A stretch of 64,000 nucleotides of DNA from Gnetum montanum. Taxonomy: Eukaryota > Streptophyta > Gnetopsida > Gnetales > Gnetaceae. The position numbers were made by a program, and so were the translations under genes. Below the pieces are notes generated by a model that worked only from the letters and a program-made list of their open reading frames with translations, was not told the DNA's origin and searched no databases. The DNA is taken from positions 13,284 to 77,283 of the forward strand of contig MNCI01038093.1 in the NCBI GenBank assembly GCA_015680685.1. The letters are read 5' to 3'. This document shows, piece after piece, positions 10,260 to 22,530 of this stretch; position 1 is the first letter of the stretch; each line of letters opens with the position of its first letter.

Positions 10260-12529
10260 TGCTCGAGCGGGTGGTAATGGAGCTATTGGTGTGAGAGTTG
10301 CAGATGGATTTGAAGGATGGTATGTTTGTGGGTTATCTCCCCTAGGAGAAGGAGTTCTATAATACTCATGAGCTTGGTAGTGATTTTGTGATGTAACGTG
10401 ACTAACAGAGTCATGTGGAGAGATTAGATGCTACACAAAGTAGCCATATGGGTCTAGTTGCCAGTAGGGGTATTGCTACCTTGGTGGTGGCATCCCCGAT
10501 GACTATGGCTATTGCCACTATTGATGTTGCTCAACATGTTGTGGTGGAGTTCCACTTGGATAATATGTTGAAGGTTGGTGGAACTGCCTTGGATTACCTT
10601 AGGGATAAGGTAACCGTCGGGGTGCTTGTCATTTATTGAGTCGTGGGTTGAGTGCATATACCCCAGACTCTTGTAGATGTGAGATCACTAGGCAACATCC
10701 CTTAGGATGGTTATATTTTCATATTTCACATCCTCCATCATTGTCTATGTCTAAATACACAACCTCTTCTCTGATGGCAATTTTTCCCTTACCCTTGTTA
10801 CGTGCATTGTCCACTTCTCTCTTTTTCTTTTTGTCATGCTCACTACCTCACTCCGTAGACTCCTCTACAATTTTAAGAATAGTTTCAAACCTACTATCTA
10901 GGGAGTCCCACATTTGGTCTACCTTTGCTGATACTTTTGTTGTTAACTTTTGAAGAGGCAAAGTTTTCCTATTCACCATCTCTTCAAGTGATGGCTCTTC
11001 TTCCTCCTCACAAAATTCTTCCACACTTTCTCTCTTTCTTAGCTCACCTTCTTCTTTGGCTACTTGCTCTAGCAACCTATGAATTTGATAACACCTAAGC
11101 TCTAATAACCTTCCTTGGGCATACGTTCCAAGGGTTCTTCTTGTTTCATGCCTAAGTCCATCCACAAGATGGCGTAGTTGATCCCGTTGCGAATAACCAT
11201 GGCCAAGGCAACGATGTAATAGTGCGTAATAGCAGCCCATGGCAACATCCAAGGGTTCATGATTTCCTTGCTTCCATCCTTGGATTTTCTTTTGTAGGTT
11301 AGACACTTGGGAGTACGTTTGGTACTGATCATTAAAGAGTTCTAACATTGTACTCCACCTCTGAATGGATTCTGGTTCTAAGGACCGGTACCAGTTTTCA
11401 GCTTCTTTCACTAGTGTCCTTGGGAACAACTTCAATGTTTTCCATTTTTTTCTATGTTTTGCAAGGAACATGCATCGTGGAATGCTTGTAAATGATTTTG
11501 AGGATCAGCATTGTATCCCCCCTCAAATTGTGGGATGTTGTTCATGTCTAACCTCTTGATCGTCCTATCTTTTTGGTGCCTTGTTGGAACTCTTACAACC
11601 TTCGTTATATCTAGCATGCTTCTAGTTGTGAGTAGGGATTCTTCATGATCATCTCATTCATAGCGTCTATGGTCTCTATGCAGTTCCCTACTCTCCCTTC
11701 TTTTATTCCTTCATTCCATAGAGTGCCCTCATCCTCATTCTTGACTGTCTTGTCGATGTTTTTCACATTGTTTTCCCTTATCCTTACGATTAGTTTCCCT
11801 ATGACTGCATCCGGACACTGAAGGAGAGGGTGAATGTGATGATGAAGGTGAAGAAGAAGGAGAACCATCGCCATGATGGTGTTTTTTACCTTCTCTTCGA
11901 TGGTCTCAGCCATGATCATGATCACGATCAGAATGTCTGCCCTTATCGTGTGGTTGTGTTCCTTCTTTGAACACTTCATATTCATGGGTATTAGAACCAA
12001 GGTTGTGAATAGTGGAGTGAAGGTTCTAATCCACCACCTCCTGACTATCGTTAGAAGGAGGAACATCATTTGGTGGGGAACCTGTTGAAGCAAGTTCACA
12101 ACCCTCAATTTAGCTCAAGACATGCAGAGCGTTATGGGGCCATTTACCCTTCGATGATGTATGGTGTCTCTCCTGTCGAAAGTCCCTTTGACATTGTGCT
12201 TCTGTGGGATGATAGTCCCTTGTGTCATGATCACATGCAACATATTGCACATACAAAAGCGGCATGCCTATTCGTGAGAGAGCATGAAGGAGCATGTTGG
12301 GGACTGATAGGTTTGGAGGCAAAACTATGTTACCTTCGAAGTCTCTCCAACGCAATTGTTCATCTTGGTGGAGAATAAAGGTGAAATCAAGTACATACTC
12401 ATTGTGATGAGTATATACCACACAAAACTGTTGAGGAACTGGAAGATCTTGGTTATGTGTGTTATGCCGCTGACTGTCTCTTGTGTTGGTCCTAGGTAAT
12501 GAAGTGCTCTTATGTAAAGAAGAAGACAT
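10260..12529 (-). pseudogene. Element B gag polyprotein, broken
   Basis: Starts at ATG 12529 (MSSSLHKSTS) after the PBS. The N-terminal part carries FTFILHQDEQLRWRDFEGNI, shared with elements C and E. The capsid domain (11617-10848) has NNIPQFEGGYNADPQNHLQAF, LKLFPRTLVKEAENWYRSLE and RWSTMLELFNDQYQ, matching the retrotransposon gag family (PF03732-type). The C-terminal third is Pro/Gln/Tyr-rich with no clear zinc knuckle seen. Frames 12110, 11611 and 10636 are separated by stops and indels. Confidence 0.75.
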
Positions 12530-12654
12530 CTTGTCTTGTTCAGTGTGCGATGTACCGTTATCTTATCTTCTTTTGATTAACCCTAAGGGTTCGTTCCAGC
12601 ATTCCAATGATATGAATGATTTCCTATGTTCTACGTAGTGCACAAATAACTAAG

Positions 12655-12672
12655 TCCTCGACAACAGCACCA
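12655..12672 (-). other. Primer binding site of element B (tRNA-Asp type)
   Basis: Minus-strand TGGTGCTGTTGTCGAGGA one base inside the 5' LTR. It matches 14 of 18 bases of the complement of plant tRNA-Asp 3' end (TGGCGCCGTTGCCGGGGA); all four differences are transitions, as expected from deamination. Confidence 0.7.
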
Positions 12673-12673
12673 A

Positions 12674-13455
12674 TGATGAGTGGCGAGGTATCCCTACACT
12701 CAACCATATGAATACGAGTGTTTCACGCGTGATCCGATCAAACTCCAAGGACTAAGTGCTTACGCGCCTTAATGGAACACTCAGGGTTAATCAATCACTA
12801 TCTTCCCAAACTTACTTGTATTGTCACGGTTGTATGGTTAAGTAAGCTTGAGGTATATGATTTTTATAGCTTTTTGTCTTTTTATGTCTTCTGCTAATAA
12901 GGGAAAAGGAAAAGAGAAATAAATGACTAACTTACATTAACTATTCATTAACTAAGTTCTAAATGTTCCTAACACTAGTATCCATTCCCACTTGTCGTAC
13001 ACATCCTAAACTAGTGCCACGCTGCTGGGATTACCAAACGCTAATCGTTACTGGGTTACCAAGCACTACACGCATGCTCGAAGTGATCATACTAAGTGTA
13101 TTTAACTAAGGGGGTTGAAGGTTGAGAGAGAGATTAATTAGCTAGGAAAGCATTAAACATTCAACAATAATTAATTACTAATTAGCTTAATCTGCATGCT
13201 ACAAGGTTTATCATAAAGTTCGTCTTTATTGCCGTACACAAATGTGTGCTTAGGTACAAATTGCTTGAATAAAGATCCGTTCACTCTATGACTCCTACTG
13301 CGGGCACACAGAAATTATTCTAACTCTGGAATGACAAAATGACAAGAGTTTGGCTAAGGGTCTAAGTCTTACTAACTTGAACAAAGGACGCCACCTCTTA
13401 TTTATAGAAGATGAGGTAGGATGCGATATCGCGTATGCAATATCGCAGCTCCTCA
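12674..13455 (-). repeat. 5' LTR of element B (782 bp)
   Basis: On the minus strand it begins near TGAGGAG (13455) and ends CTCATCA at 12674. It has the GATATCGCG/CGCGATATC motifs (about 13420-13448), a TATA region, the AATAAAGACGAA block and the CTTGGTAACCCAGTAACG module in U5. The PBS follows directly. Confidence 0.8.
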
Positions 13456-13868
13456 CAAGGTATTCAACTATTATGTATTACACTTTATATACTAATACTT
13501 GATTTTGTTGTGATTACAGTGGGGACCATGGACTGGAAGCGAGACTATCTTCACCAAGGAGGATGCAACTATATCACTCATAGGAGATTGTTCATGACCA
13601 CTGGATCTCTTCTACCTCTCCCTCATTTTTCTATTGTTGAGAGGGGCTAGATGTCATTGGATCCAAGGGTGTTCTTTCCTATTGTCATGAACTCCCAATT
13701 TTGTACACAATTCTAATGTTGTATGCTCAGGCACTTCTATATTTGTTTGTTTTCTCTATGTCACTCTACATGTCAATCAAATAGTCCATACCTCCTAATA
13801 TATTTTGTAAGGGACTTGTTCCTCTTCTTCTATACTCGAGGATGAGTTTTCATTCAGTTGTGGGGGTA
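13456..13868 (+). other. 3' non-coding tail of element B2
   Basis: Fragment of an element's 3' region ending in the hairpin ACTCG-AGGA-TGAGT (13835-13847) and the PPT CAGTTGTGGGGGTA (ending 13868). It matches the tail of element C just before 25754. The left side is cut by element B, so B probably inserted into B2. A 71-codon open frame at 13435-13650 has no family signal. Confidence 0.65.
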
Positions 13869-14731
13869 TGATGAATCATGTTTTACATGAGCTCTGATAT
13901 CAGAGTGGCCGTAATATCGGGTACATGATATTGGGTATGCGATATCGTGGCCCAAGATGTGATATCGTACATTTGATATCACAAGGTTACTCCAAGGTCT
14001 ATAAATACAACACCTGGGTGCATGATTGGGTAGTTTTTCAGGTCAAGTAGCCAAATTCTTGTAGTTTGTTCATTTGAGAGTTAGATTATTTTCCAAGTGC
14101 CCACAATAGGAGGTCTAAGTGTGATCGGATCTTTATTCAAGCATTGATGTACCTGAACACACCATTGTGTTGGCAATAAAGACGAGCTCTTTGATTCATC
14201 CTTGCAGCACTTGAGACTTTCTTTCTTTATGCATTTATATATCATGATTTCATGTAGTTCACATTTAATGTTATTCATTTAGTGATTAGTTTTGGTTAAT
14301 TAAGTAATTAATTAAAACACACAAGAATGACCCCTTCGAACATACGTGTGACACTTGGTAGCTCAAAAACAATTAGCGTTTGACAACCCAGTAGTGTTAC
14401 TCGAAGTTCAGGATGTATCCAAAAAGTGGGAATGATTACTTGTGTTAGGCTAGATTAGGCAATAGTTTACTTGGCACTTAATTACTCTCACTTTTATTCT
14501 TGTTTTAGGTGATCACATTAATAAAACACAAAATAATAAAAATCTTATGCCTTGATCTAGACTAAACCATATGTAATAAAGCTACTACTAGTCCAAGTGG
14601 GAAGACAACAAACTGCAATCAATGTATAACTGTCTAGGTGCCACAACTAGTCCATCCGCGGAGTTCGACCGACTCGCACGTACAAGCTCGTATTCGTATG
14701 GTTGAGCATAGGGGTACCTCAGCGCTTGTCA
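13869..14731 (+). repeat. LTR of element B2 (863 bp)
   Basis: Starts TGATGA after a PPT, ends TTGTCA. It contains GATATC-type near-palindromes (about 13895-13985), TATA box TATAAATA at 14000-14007, AATAAAGA at about 14174, the CTTGGTA../CCCAGTAGTGTTAC module, and the shared GGGGTACCTC end. It is a 3' LTR because PPT and 3' region precede it; no matching 5' LTR was identified. Confidence 0.8.
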
Positions 14732-16143
14732 ACATTGCCCACCATAATCAAGCACATGACTAAAGCTTTCAAATCAAGAGTTTTACCACTAGGGTAACAC
14801 CTCATTATTCTAGTAAAGCTATGTACAATTTCATAATATGGTATGTTGTTTTAAACTAATAAATGATTAAAGTTTTTTCTTTAAAGTAAAATAAGAAATA
14901 ACCAATAATGTAAAATGGTGTTAAAAGCATCCATAAGTAAATGGATTAAAGACAAAGGTCTTTTCTTTTTTGGTTGTAAAGATTAGAGTGATCCTCCATT
15001 ATGAAGATAACATTTTGTAGATCTTTCATTACACTATATTTTTCTTTAGGATTTTACTTATCTATCAAAATATTAATCATTACTTTAATACATTAACTTA
15101 AGGTTTTTAGTCTCATGATTAGTACTATTTACTATTAATTGTTAGGTTTAAAGTTTGATCCTAAGTAACTTATGTAGAAGAAGGAATCAACTTACCATAT
15201 GCTTAGGGACCTAGTCTTTATCTCAAGAACCTCTTCACATTTTAATATGCTTAATTACTCATAGAATCTGCAATTTCTCAACACATTAACTTAGTATTTT
15301 CTACACAAATCTCTAGTTAAGGTAGGGTGCTTGTATTCTATAAGTTATAGCTTCAATCCTAATAGGCTACTATAGAAGCATCATCATCTTAGTGTCTTTA
15401 TCCCATATATGATGGGTTGATCATTAAGGTAGGCATATGATATGATGATGATTTGCATACCATAGTCCCAAACATATATTTTTATTGTGCTTCCAAGTGA
15501 AAAATGTTTGCACATAACCCTTAAATTCAAACTTACAAGGAATATTGGATAAAATATATCATAAAGAAAAAATTCAGTGTACAATTATAAATGAGCATCG
15601 TAGAGAGATAAAACTCCAACATTATATAAAAGGAATATTCCAGTGATTTTAGGAATGTCTTTGTAGGTTTTCATTCTTACAACCAATCTTGAAAAATTTC
15701 TCCTCTAGGGTAATAAAAGAATAAGACCATACACAATTTTAGAAGCATTCTCCTAGGTTTTTACTTTCTACTTGAAGCAACCTATAAACAAATAACAAGA
15801 AGAAGAAGAAGAAGAAAAATATATTCAAAGCTATAATTGAAGCATGATCTGTTAAATAAAGGAAGAACAAGAGTTGGAAAATCTTTATAATAAACCATAA
15901 ATCATTGAAGTTAGTACAATAAATTCATAGAGTCTCATTTGTAATTAAAAAAAATTTTAGTTTCAATTTTAACTAGCATTATCTATAAGCTAATTGGGGT
16001 TGCTGAAATTGTTTTTTTTTTTTTGTAGGTAAAGTGAAGTGACAAAATCTAAAAATAACTTAACTATCAGCACATCCCAAGACATATAGGCAACATGATA
16101 CATTAGAAGAATTATAGAAAAATATAGAAACACCTTAAGTATA

Positions 16144-16164
16144 TGTGTGTGTGTGTGTGTGTGT
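16144..16164. repeat. (TG)n microsatellite
   Basis: Ten and a half uninterrupted TG dinucleotides, immediately followed by the first G-rich tract. Confidence 0.95.
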
Positions 16165-16166
16165 TA

Positions 16167-16216
16167 GGGGAGGGGGGAGGGACGATGGGGTAGGGTGGGT
16201 GGGGGATCTAGGAGGG
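16167..16216 (+). other. G-rich tract with G-quadruplex pattern
   Basis: Successive runs of three or more G (GGGG, GGGGGG, GGG, GGGG, GGG, GGG, GGGGG) separated by one to five bases, far beyond the minimal G3+N1-7 rule. A second such tract lies at 16372-16406 (runs of 5, 5, 5, 4 and 4 G). Both are on the plus strand in otherwise AT-rich DNA. Confidence 0.7.
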
Positions 16217-17133
16217 ATGTTGGAATGGGATAGGAGGGAAGCTATTATGTCCATGATGCCTCAAGCATGACTCAAACAATAATTCCCACTAGCAAATTTT
16301 TATTAATTTTTATGCATCTAAGTACTTAAAACTTAAAGGTAGGTGTTAAAGCCAAAAGTATTTTTGGTGTTGGGGGAAGGGGGAGGGGGATGGAAGGGGA
16401 TGGGGAAATGTCCAACCCTAAAAAAATATTAACAATGAACAAAGCAAAATCAGAGTACATCCCGAGCTTGATATTGAGTAAATATCATCATAACATCTCT
16501 TTTCTAAAAAAGAGGTAAGACTACCTACTTAAGTGTACAACCTTATAATTGATACCATAGGACATCTAGATAATATGAAACTATCATTGCACTTAAGTAA
16601 TATAATGATATCTAATATTAGTATATCCATTGATCAATAATAATGAGATGTTAGCCTAGTCGTAAGACTCTTGATTTGAAAGCTTCAATTCATGGTTTAA
16701 TTCTAGCAAGAAATGCTGAGTTATAAAGTTCTAATTGGATTACCCGCATAATATTAATATACTGATTAGAATCAAACCTATAACTTGTAAATCATAATTT
16801 GTATTCTTTAATCAATTGAGTAGTGCATTACTAATCTTTGACCTAGTAAAGTTGGAACTTGGAAGAATGGGTGTTACATCCCAAAATATATATATATATA
16901 TATATTAAAAATAAAAATTTAGAGTACAAAAGCATAGGAGTACTGCAAAGAGAGAAAAATTCAAATCAATAAAAAGAAAAGGCCTAATGGTTTTTGAGAT
17001 GCCTTTTCAACTTTACATCATTACAACCAATCCTTAAAAACTTTATTTTTGTGGTAGGAAATTAGATATTTCATGAAAAAAATTAACATTGAGTGGAGAG
17101 GGAGGAGGCCCCGCCCTATCAATAGAATCAATA

Positions 17134-18087
17134 TGATGAGAGCGTTTACTCTACTAGTTATTCTAATTATTAGAGTGGTTACTCTAGTGTTTACTCTAGT
17201 AGTTACTCTAATTATTAGAGTGGTTACTCTAGTGATTACTCTAGTAGTTATTCTAATTATTTGAGTGGTTACTCTAGCAGTTACTTTAGCAGTTATTCTA
17301 ATTATTAGAGCGGTTACTCTAATTATTAGAGTAGTTGCTCCCAAGCCTATAAATATAGTGCCCAGGCACATAATTGAAAGAAATCTTTTAGCAGTCAAGT
17401 AGCGAAACTCTTGTAGTTTGTTTGAAAGTTAGAGTATTTTCCAAATACTTACAATAGGAGGTCTAAGTGTGGATGGATCTTTATTCGAGCATTATGTACC
17501 TAAGCACACCTTGTGTACAGCAATAAGGAAGAGCTCTTCGATTCATCCTTGTAGCATTTGAGATTTGTTTTCTTACGCATTTCTTTTATTTTATTTTCTT
17601 ATGCATTTATTTTATTTTATGCACTTTACATTTCTATTATTAGCATAGCAATTCATTTTGATCAATTAAGCAAATCGTTAAATTACACAAGCACAACCAC
17701 TTCAAGCATGCATGTAATACTTGGTAAGTCAGTAACAATTAGCATTTGGTAATTCCAAAAGTGTTACACTGGTTTAGGATGTGTACAGCAAGTGGGAACG
17801 GATGTTGGTGTTAGGATTAGTTAGAACTTAGTTAATGAGTAGTTAAGTAAATTAGTCAATTAGTTACCTCTCTCCTTCCCTACTACTACAAGACATAAAA
17901 GCATAAAAGCTATAAAAATCATATGCCTCAACCTTACTTAACCATACAATCGTGACATGCAGGTAAGCTTGGGAAGATAATGATCAACCAACCCATCCTT
18001 GTTCTACAAGGGCGTATAAGCACTTAGCCCTTGGAATTCGATCGGATCATGTGTGAAACGCTTGTATTCGTATGGTTGAGCATAGGA
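17134..18087 (+). repeat. 5' LTR of element C, 3' end deleted
   Basis: Starts TGATGAG. U3 (about 17150-17335) is an array of roughly 46-bp units around the odd palindrome ACTCTAATTATTAGAGT (five copies); TATAAATA at 17348-17355; ATTCGAGCATTATGTACC and AATAAGGA near 17519; a TTTTATTTTA-rich stretch. It matches 25754-26731 by eye, but the last about 20 bp (GGGTACC..CATCA) and the PBS are missing: the sequence jumps from GCATAGG to AAATCATTC. Confidence 0.85.
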
Positions 18088-18171
18088 AATCATTCACATC
18101 ATTGGGACAAACCCTTAGAGTTGGTTGAGAAAATAATAAACAAGAATACATTACACACTAAATAGACAAGT

Positions 18172-20066
18172 ATGTCTCCTTCTTCGTATGAAAGCGCCTC
18201 ACTGCCTAGGTTTGAAATAGGAAACAGTCGGCGGCGTAATACACATGACGTTGATTCGCCAATCCCTTAACAAGTTCGAGTGGTATATATTACTCCAAAT
18301 GAGTATATACCAAACTTCACCTTTATCCTCCATCAAGATGAACAACTATCTTGGCGAGACTTAGAAGGTAACATAGTGTTACCTCTCGATCATTTAGTCC
18401 CAAGCATGCTTCCTAATTCTCTCATACGAATTAGCATACCGCACTTACATGCAGAATACGTTGTGCAAGACCATGACTCGAGAGAATACCATCCCATAGA
18501 GGCACAATGTCAAAGGGACTTGCAATAGGAGAGACATCATAAGTCTTTGAAGGGTAAGTGGTCCCAGGATGCCCCACATCTCTTAAGCAAAAATAAGGAT
18601 GGTGAACCTACCTTAGGCAGTCGGCCACATAACAATCTTCCTCCCCTTAACTTTGGCCAAGGGGTTGTGTATCAAAAAATTCATTCCACTATTCATAACC
18701 TAGGTTCTGATACCCACAAGCACAAAGGATCCAAAAAAGGGACATGAACTCATGATAAAGGTGGACATTCTGCTCACAATCACTATCAGGGTCAAGACCA
18801 CAAAAGAGAACGTAGCAGACACTGTCATGGTGACGGTTCTCCTTCTTCTTCACCTTCATCATCTCCTTCACCCTCTTCTTTAATATCCATATGTGGTTAT
18901 AAAGAAAAAGAACATGGGGATAAAGGTAGGCAAAGTGGAAGTCATAGACGAAATAGCTAGGAAAGGGGATGAGCACACTCTAGAGAGTCACGACATAGAA
19001 GAAGGGAGAGTAGGGAACAACATAGGCATCATAGATTCCATGGATGAGATGATCACAATGAACCCCTCCTTGCTACTCAAAGTATGTTGGACAAAACTGA
19101 GGCTATTAGAATTCCAACAAGGCATCAGAAAGATAGTAGGATCAAGATATTAGATATGCACAACATCCCATGATTTGAAAGGGGATACAACATTGATCCT
19201 TAGAATCATTTACAAGCATTCCATGATGTGTGTGCCTTACAAAACATAGAGAACGAATGGAAAAAACTTAAGTTGTTTCCACATAGAGAACGGATGTGGG
19301 ATTCCCTAGACAATATATTTCAATCTATTCTAGAGAGCAAGGTAGTGATAGTGAAAAAATGAAAAAGAGAGAAGCTGAACATGCACGTAGCAAGGGTAAG
19401 GGCAAAGTTTCCATCATTAAAGAGGTTGTGGATTTGGAAATAGAAAATGATCGTGGATGTGAGATATGTCAATATGACCATCCTAAGGAATGTTTCCCTA
19501 TAATCTCACATCTGCAGGAGTCTAGGGTGTATGCACTCAACCCACGATTAAACAAAAGGCAAACACCCCAAAGGTTACCTTATCCTCAAAGTAACCTAAG
19601 GCAGTTCCACCAACCCGTAACATATTATCCCAGTGGAACTCCACTACAATCGATTGAGCAATATCAACAGTGGCGGCACCCACAATCATGGGGAATGCCA
19701 CCACCAAGGCAACAGTATCCTTACCAGAAACCTAACTCATATGGATATTACGTGCAGCAGACAATCTCGCCACGTGACTTTACTAGTCATGTCACTCCTC
19801 AACCTCACTATCAAGCTCATAAGTATTATGGGACTCCCTCTTCTAGAGGCGATATTCCACAAGCATATCATCCTTCTCATCTAGCCGCATCTCTTCCACC
19901 AATAGCTCCACTACCACCTACTCCCACGATGCAAGGTGAGATCCCTACCCAGCTGCAGGAACATAACACCACAAGGGTTGTTAACTCTCAACCTAATATT
20001 GGTTCCAACAACCACATAAAGAAAAGAACTTTCTTTAGAACCAACAATCCAACCAAGCCCTTGTAA
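18172..20066 (+). pseudogene. Element C gag polyprotein, broken and internally deleted
   Basis: ATG 18172 (MSPSSYESAS), then the family block FTFILHQDEQLSWRDLEGNI (18310-18370). The capsid core is missing: at about 19281 the frame jumps from LKLFP to MWDSLD, whereas element D has about 540 bp between the same points. The 3' part (19296-20066, 256 codons open) contains a C.(2)C-containing block (CEICQYDHPKECFP) and a Pro/Gln/Tyr-rich tail. Several TAG codons and frameshifts occur. Confidence 0.75.
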
Positions 20067-20762
20067 TCACAAGTGGCCGATTCCTTAGACGCCTTAGTAT
20101 CAATCAAAACTTTGAAGCCCCCTTCAACCCAATCACCGCACTCAATGCATACAGTCATGCTAACACATGTCGTCACCAATTGAATCAAAGTTGGCCACCT
20201 TCCTAGGAAATTCTTTGATCCAAGGAGTCCTCTGATATACTTACAAATCGCTAAAAATACGTCATGCAAGGCTCTTTTGGATTCAGGTTCCAATGTCAAC
20301 TTGATTTCTCAAGAAATGTACAAGGCCTAGAACCTGCCTCCATTGAAAAAGAGCAACATCCATCTAGAGTTGGCTGACCAGTCCATCATTGTCCCATTGG
20401 GACTAGTGGAAGATATTGTTACCATTTTTTTTGGGCATTCATACCCAACTGACTTCCTAGTGATTCAAGTGAACACTGGTAAGGGGGACTTCCCAATCAT
20501 AATGGAAAGAGCATGGCCAAGCACTATCAACACATGCCTAAGCATTTATGATCTTTCCCTAGAAATATCAAAGGAAAATATATTTGAAAAGATCAAGAAG
20601 AAGAAAGTTTTGTGCATTGCATACAGTGACACAGGGTGTAATTATGTGCAAAGGTTATGGTTTGTGCAAAGTTTAGCATTGCCTACATGCAATAAGTGTG
20701 CACAAGTGATTAACATACAAAGATGCCTATATGCAGCAACCACACAACAAGAAGACACCTAG
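20067..20762 (+). pseudogene. Element C aspartic protease region
   Basis: Contains ALLDSGSNVNLISQEMY (about 20265-20320; the retropepsin D-S/T-G triad) and DFPIIMERAWPS downstream (position of the ILGR-like block, here changed). It is followed without a gap by the pre-RT region. A TAG interrupts it at about 20329. Confidence 0.7.
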
Positions 20763-22530
20763 TGGCTGATAGTTGATCAAGAAAGCATTTCACTCATATG
20801 CATGGAGCCAACTGAGGGTTTGACTTGTGCTTATATCGATAGCATAGATGCATTAGAGCAAGTCCACCACCAACTTCCAAGTCTTAACCTTAAAAATATC
20901 AACTGAGGGAAGTTGGAAATCTTTGAGAAATTTAAGCAAGAGCCCCTCGAGCTAAAACCATTGCCCACCGGTGTGAAATACACGTTCCTTAAAAATGGAA
21001 AATTAGTAATTATCAATGCTAAGCTTGCTCCTCAACAAAAAGAAGAACTGCTGAAGGTAATAAATAAATGGTCGAAAGCCTTCGCTTGGTCATATCTTGA
21101 ATTAACTGGAATAGATCCTAGGATATGCCAACATAGAATTTACACTAACCCCTCCATGAAGCCTCAAAGACAACCATAGAGGCAATTGAACCCTAAGCTG
21201 AAGCAAGTAGTTAAGAGAGAAATTGAATAGCTTCTCAAGGCTAGGTTCATATACCCCATTGCTGATAGCAAATGGGTTAGCCCCTTAGTTATTGTGACTA
21301 AAAAGGAAGGCCAATGCAAGGTGTGCATAGATTTCAAGCTACTAAATATGGCAACATTCAAAGATCACTTTCCATTGCCATTTGTTGACCAAGTCTTAGA
21401 CACCATCACAAGGCATCGCTATTACAGTTTTCTAGATGGATATAATAGATATAACCAAATACAAATAGCCCCAGAAGACCAAGCCAATACTACGTTCACT
21501 AGTCCTTGGGGAACATTTCCATATGAACAGATGTCGTTTGGCTTGTGCAATGCCCCTACAACATTTGAATGACTAGTTCTAAGCATCTTCCAACAAGAGA
21601 TAGGAAATGGTGTAGAAGTCTTTATGAACAATTTCTCCACCTATGGAGCAAACTTTGATTAAGCCTTGGACTGGTTGGAGAAAGTGTTAAAAAGATGTGT
21701 AGAAACCAATTTGAGGCTCAACTAGCAGAAAATCCATTTGATGGTCCAAGAAGGAATAGTACTAAGGCACAAAATCTCACACACAGGGATAGAGGTAGAC
21801 CCCAAGAAAATCAAAATTATCCAAGGAATTACCCATCAACCTAAAACTATCAAAGATATTTGATCATTCCTTGGACATACTGGCTACTATAGGAGATTTA
21901 TTGAGAACTTTTCAAAGGTTCCCAAACCATTGGTCGAATTAACAAAAAAGGACGTATCTTCCGAATAGACCAAGGAATGTGAACTAGCTTTCCAAACTTT
22001 AAAGCAGAAGCATGTGGAAACACCTGTTCTACAAGCTCCTAACTAGTTCAAACCATTCCATATCATGATTGACACATCCAACTATGCCTTAGGAGCCATA
22101 CTCACATAGTTAGATGACTAGAAATGTCCTTATTACATCCACTCTGCAAGTAGAAGTATTGTTGATGCACAACTTAACTACACTACCATAGAGAAAGGAT
22201 TAATGACTGTAGTGTTTGTACTAGAAAAGTTTAGACAATATGTATTAGGATATAAAGTATATATACATACAGATCATAGTGCAATCTGATTCCTCATGAA
22301 TAAGCCAATGGTAAGCCCTCGCATCATACAATGGTTTGTAATCTTACAAAAGTTCAATTTAATGATGATTGATTGTAAAGGCATCGAGAATGTAGTTGCT
22401 GATCATTTATCTCAGTTGCGATGGAACAACAAAGAGGATGAGTATCCAATTTCTGATCATTTCCCTGATGAATTCCTCTTTACTTGTGTAGTGAATAATC
22501 AATCACCCATGGAGACAAACTAGTACAATA
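20763..22530 (+). pseudogene. Element C reverse transcriptase and RNase H, catalytic site lost
   Basis: Pre-RT block with WSKAFAWSY (about 21070-21095), RT motifs CIDFKLLN, YYSFLDGYNRYNQI and PWGTFPYEQMSFGLCNAP (21294-21572). The catalytic motif reads FMNNFSTYG: both aspartates are asparagine (codons 21627-21632). RNase H motifs follow (ALGAILT.., HTDHSAI, VVADHLSQL to about 22420). Many stops are TAG at Gln or Trp positions. Confidence 0.8.

Larger units (their letters stand above)
4105..13455 (-). mobile_element. Element B: Athila-like Ty3/Gypsy LTR retrotransposon, minus strand
   Basis: In minus orientation: 5' LTR 13455-12674, PBS 12672-12655, gag from 12529, protease, RT/RNase H, integrase ending at 6336, a 1.9-kb non-coding 3' region, PPT 4490-4475 and a truncated 3' LTR (4474-4105). 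The RT active site FMDDF (DD at 8561-8556), DLG protease and tRNA-Asp-type PBS point to the Athila lineage; that is inference from motifs. No TSD is visible because the left LTR has lost about 440 bp at the junction with LTR A. Confidence 0.85.
14732..17133. other. AT-rich sequence without a recognisable gene
   Basis: About 2.4 kb of AT-rich, stop-rich sequence. Contents: a (TG)n microsatellite at 16144-16164, G-rich tracts at 16167-16216 and 16372-16406, an (AT)n run at about 16885-16905, an AAG-rich stretch near 15800, and two weak tRNA-promoter-like (SINE-head-like) segments around 16636-16700 and 16760-16830. The short frame 15384-15584 shows no domain. Confidence 0.6.

Noticed and set aside
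16870-16884. TGTTACATCCC as the start of a Del/Tekay-type LTR
   Set aside because: Only a short motif; no matching LTR end, PBS or second copy in the window.
17021-17398. Repetitive hydrophobic proteins (IIRVTTLVI-like) on both strands, also at 25722-26030
   Set aside because: They are translations of the palindromic U3 tandem array of the LTRs of element C; the palindrome makes similar peptides on both strands.
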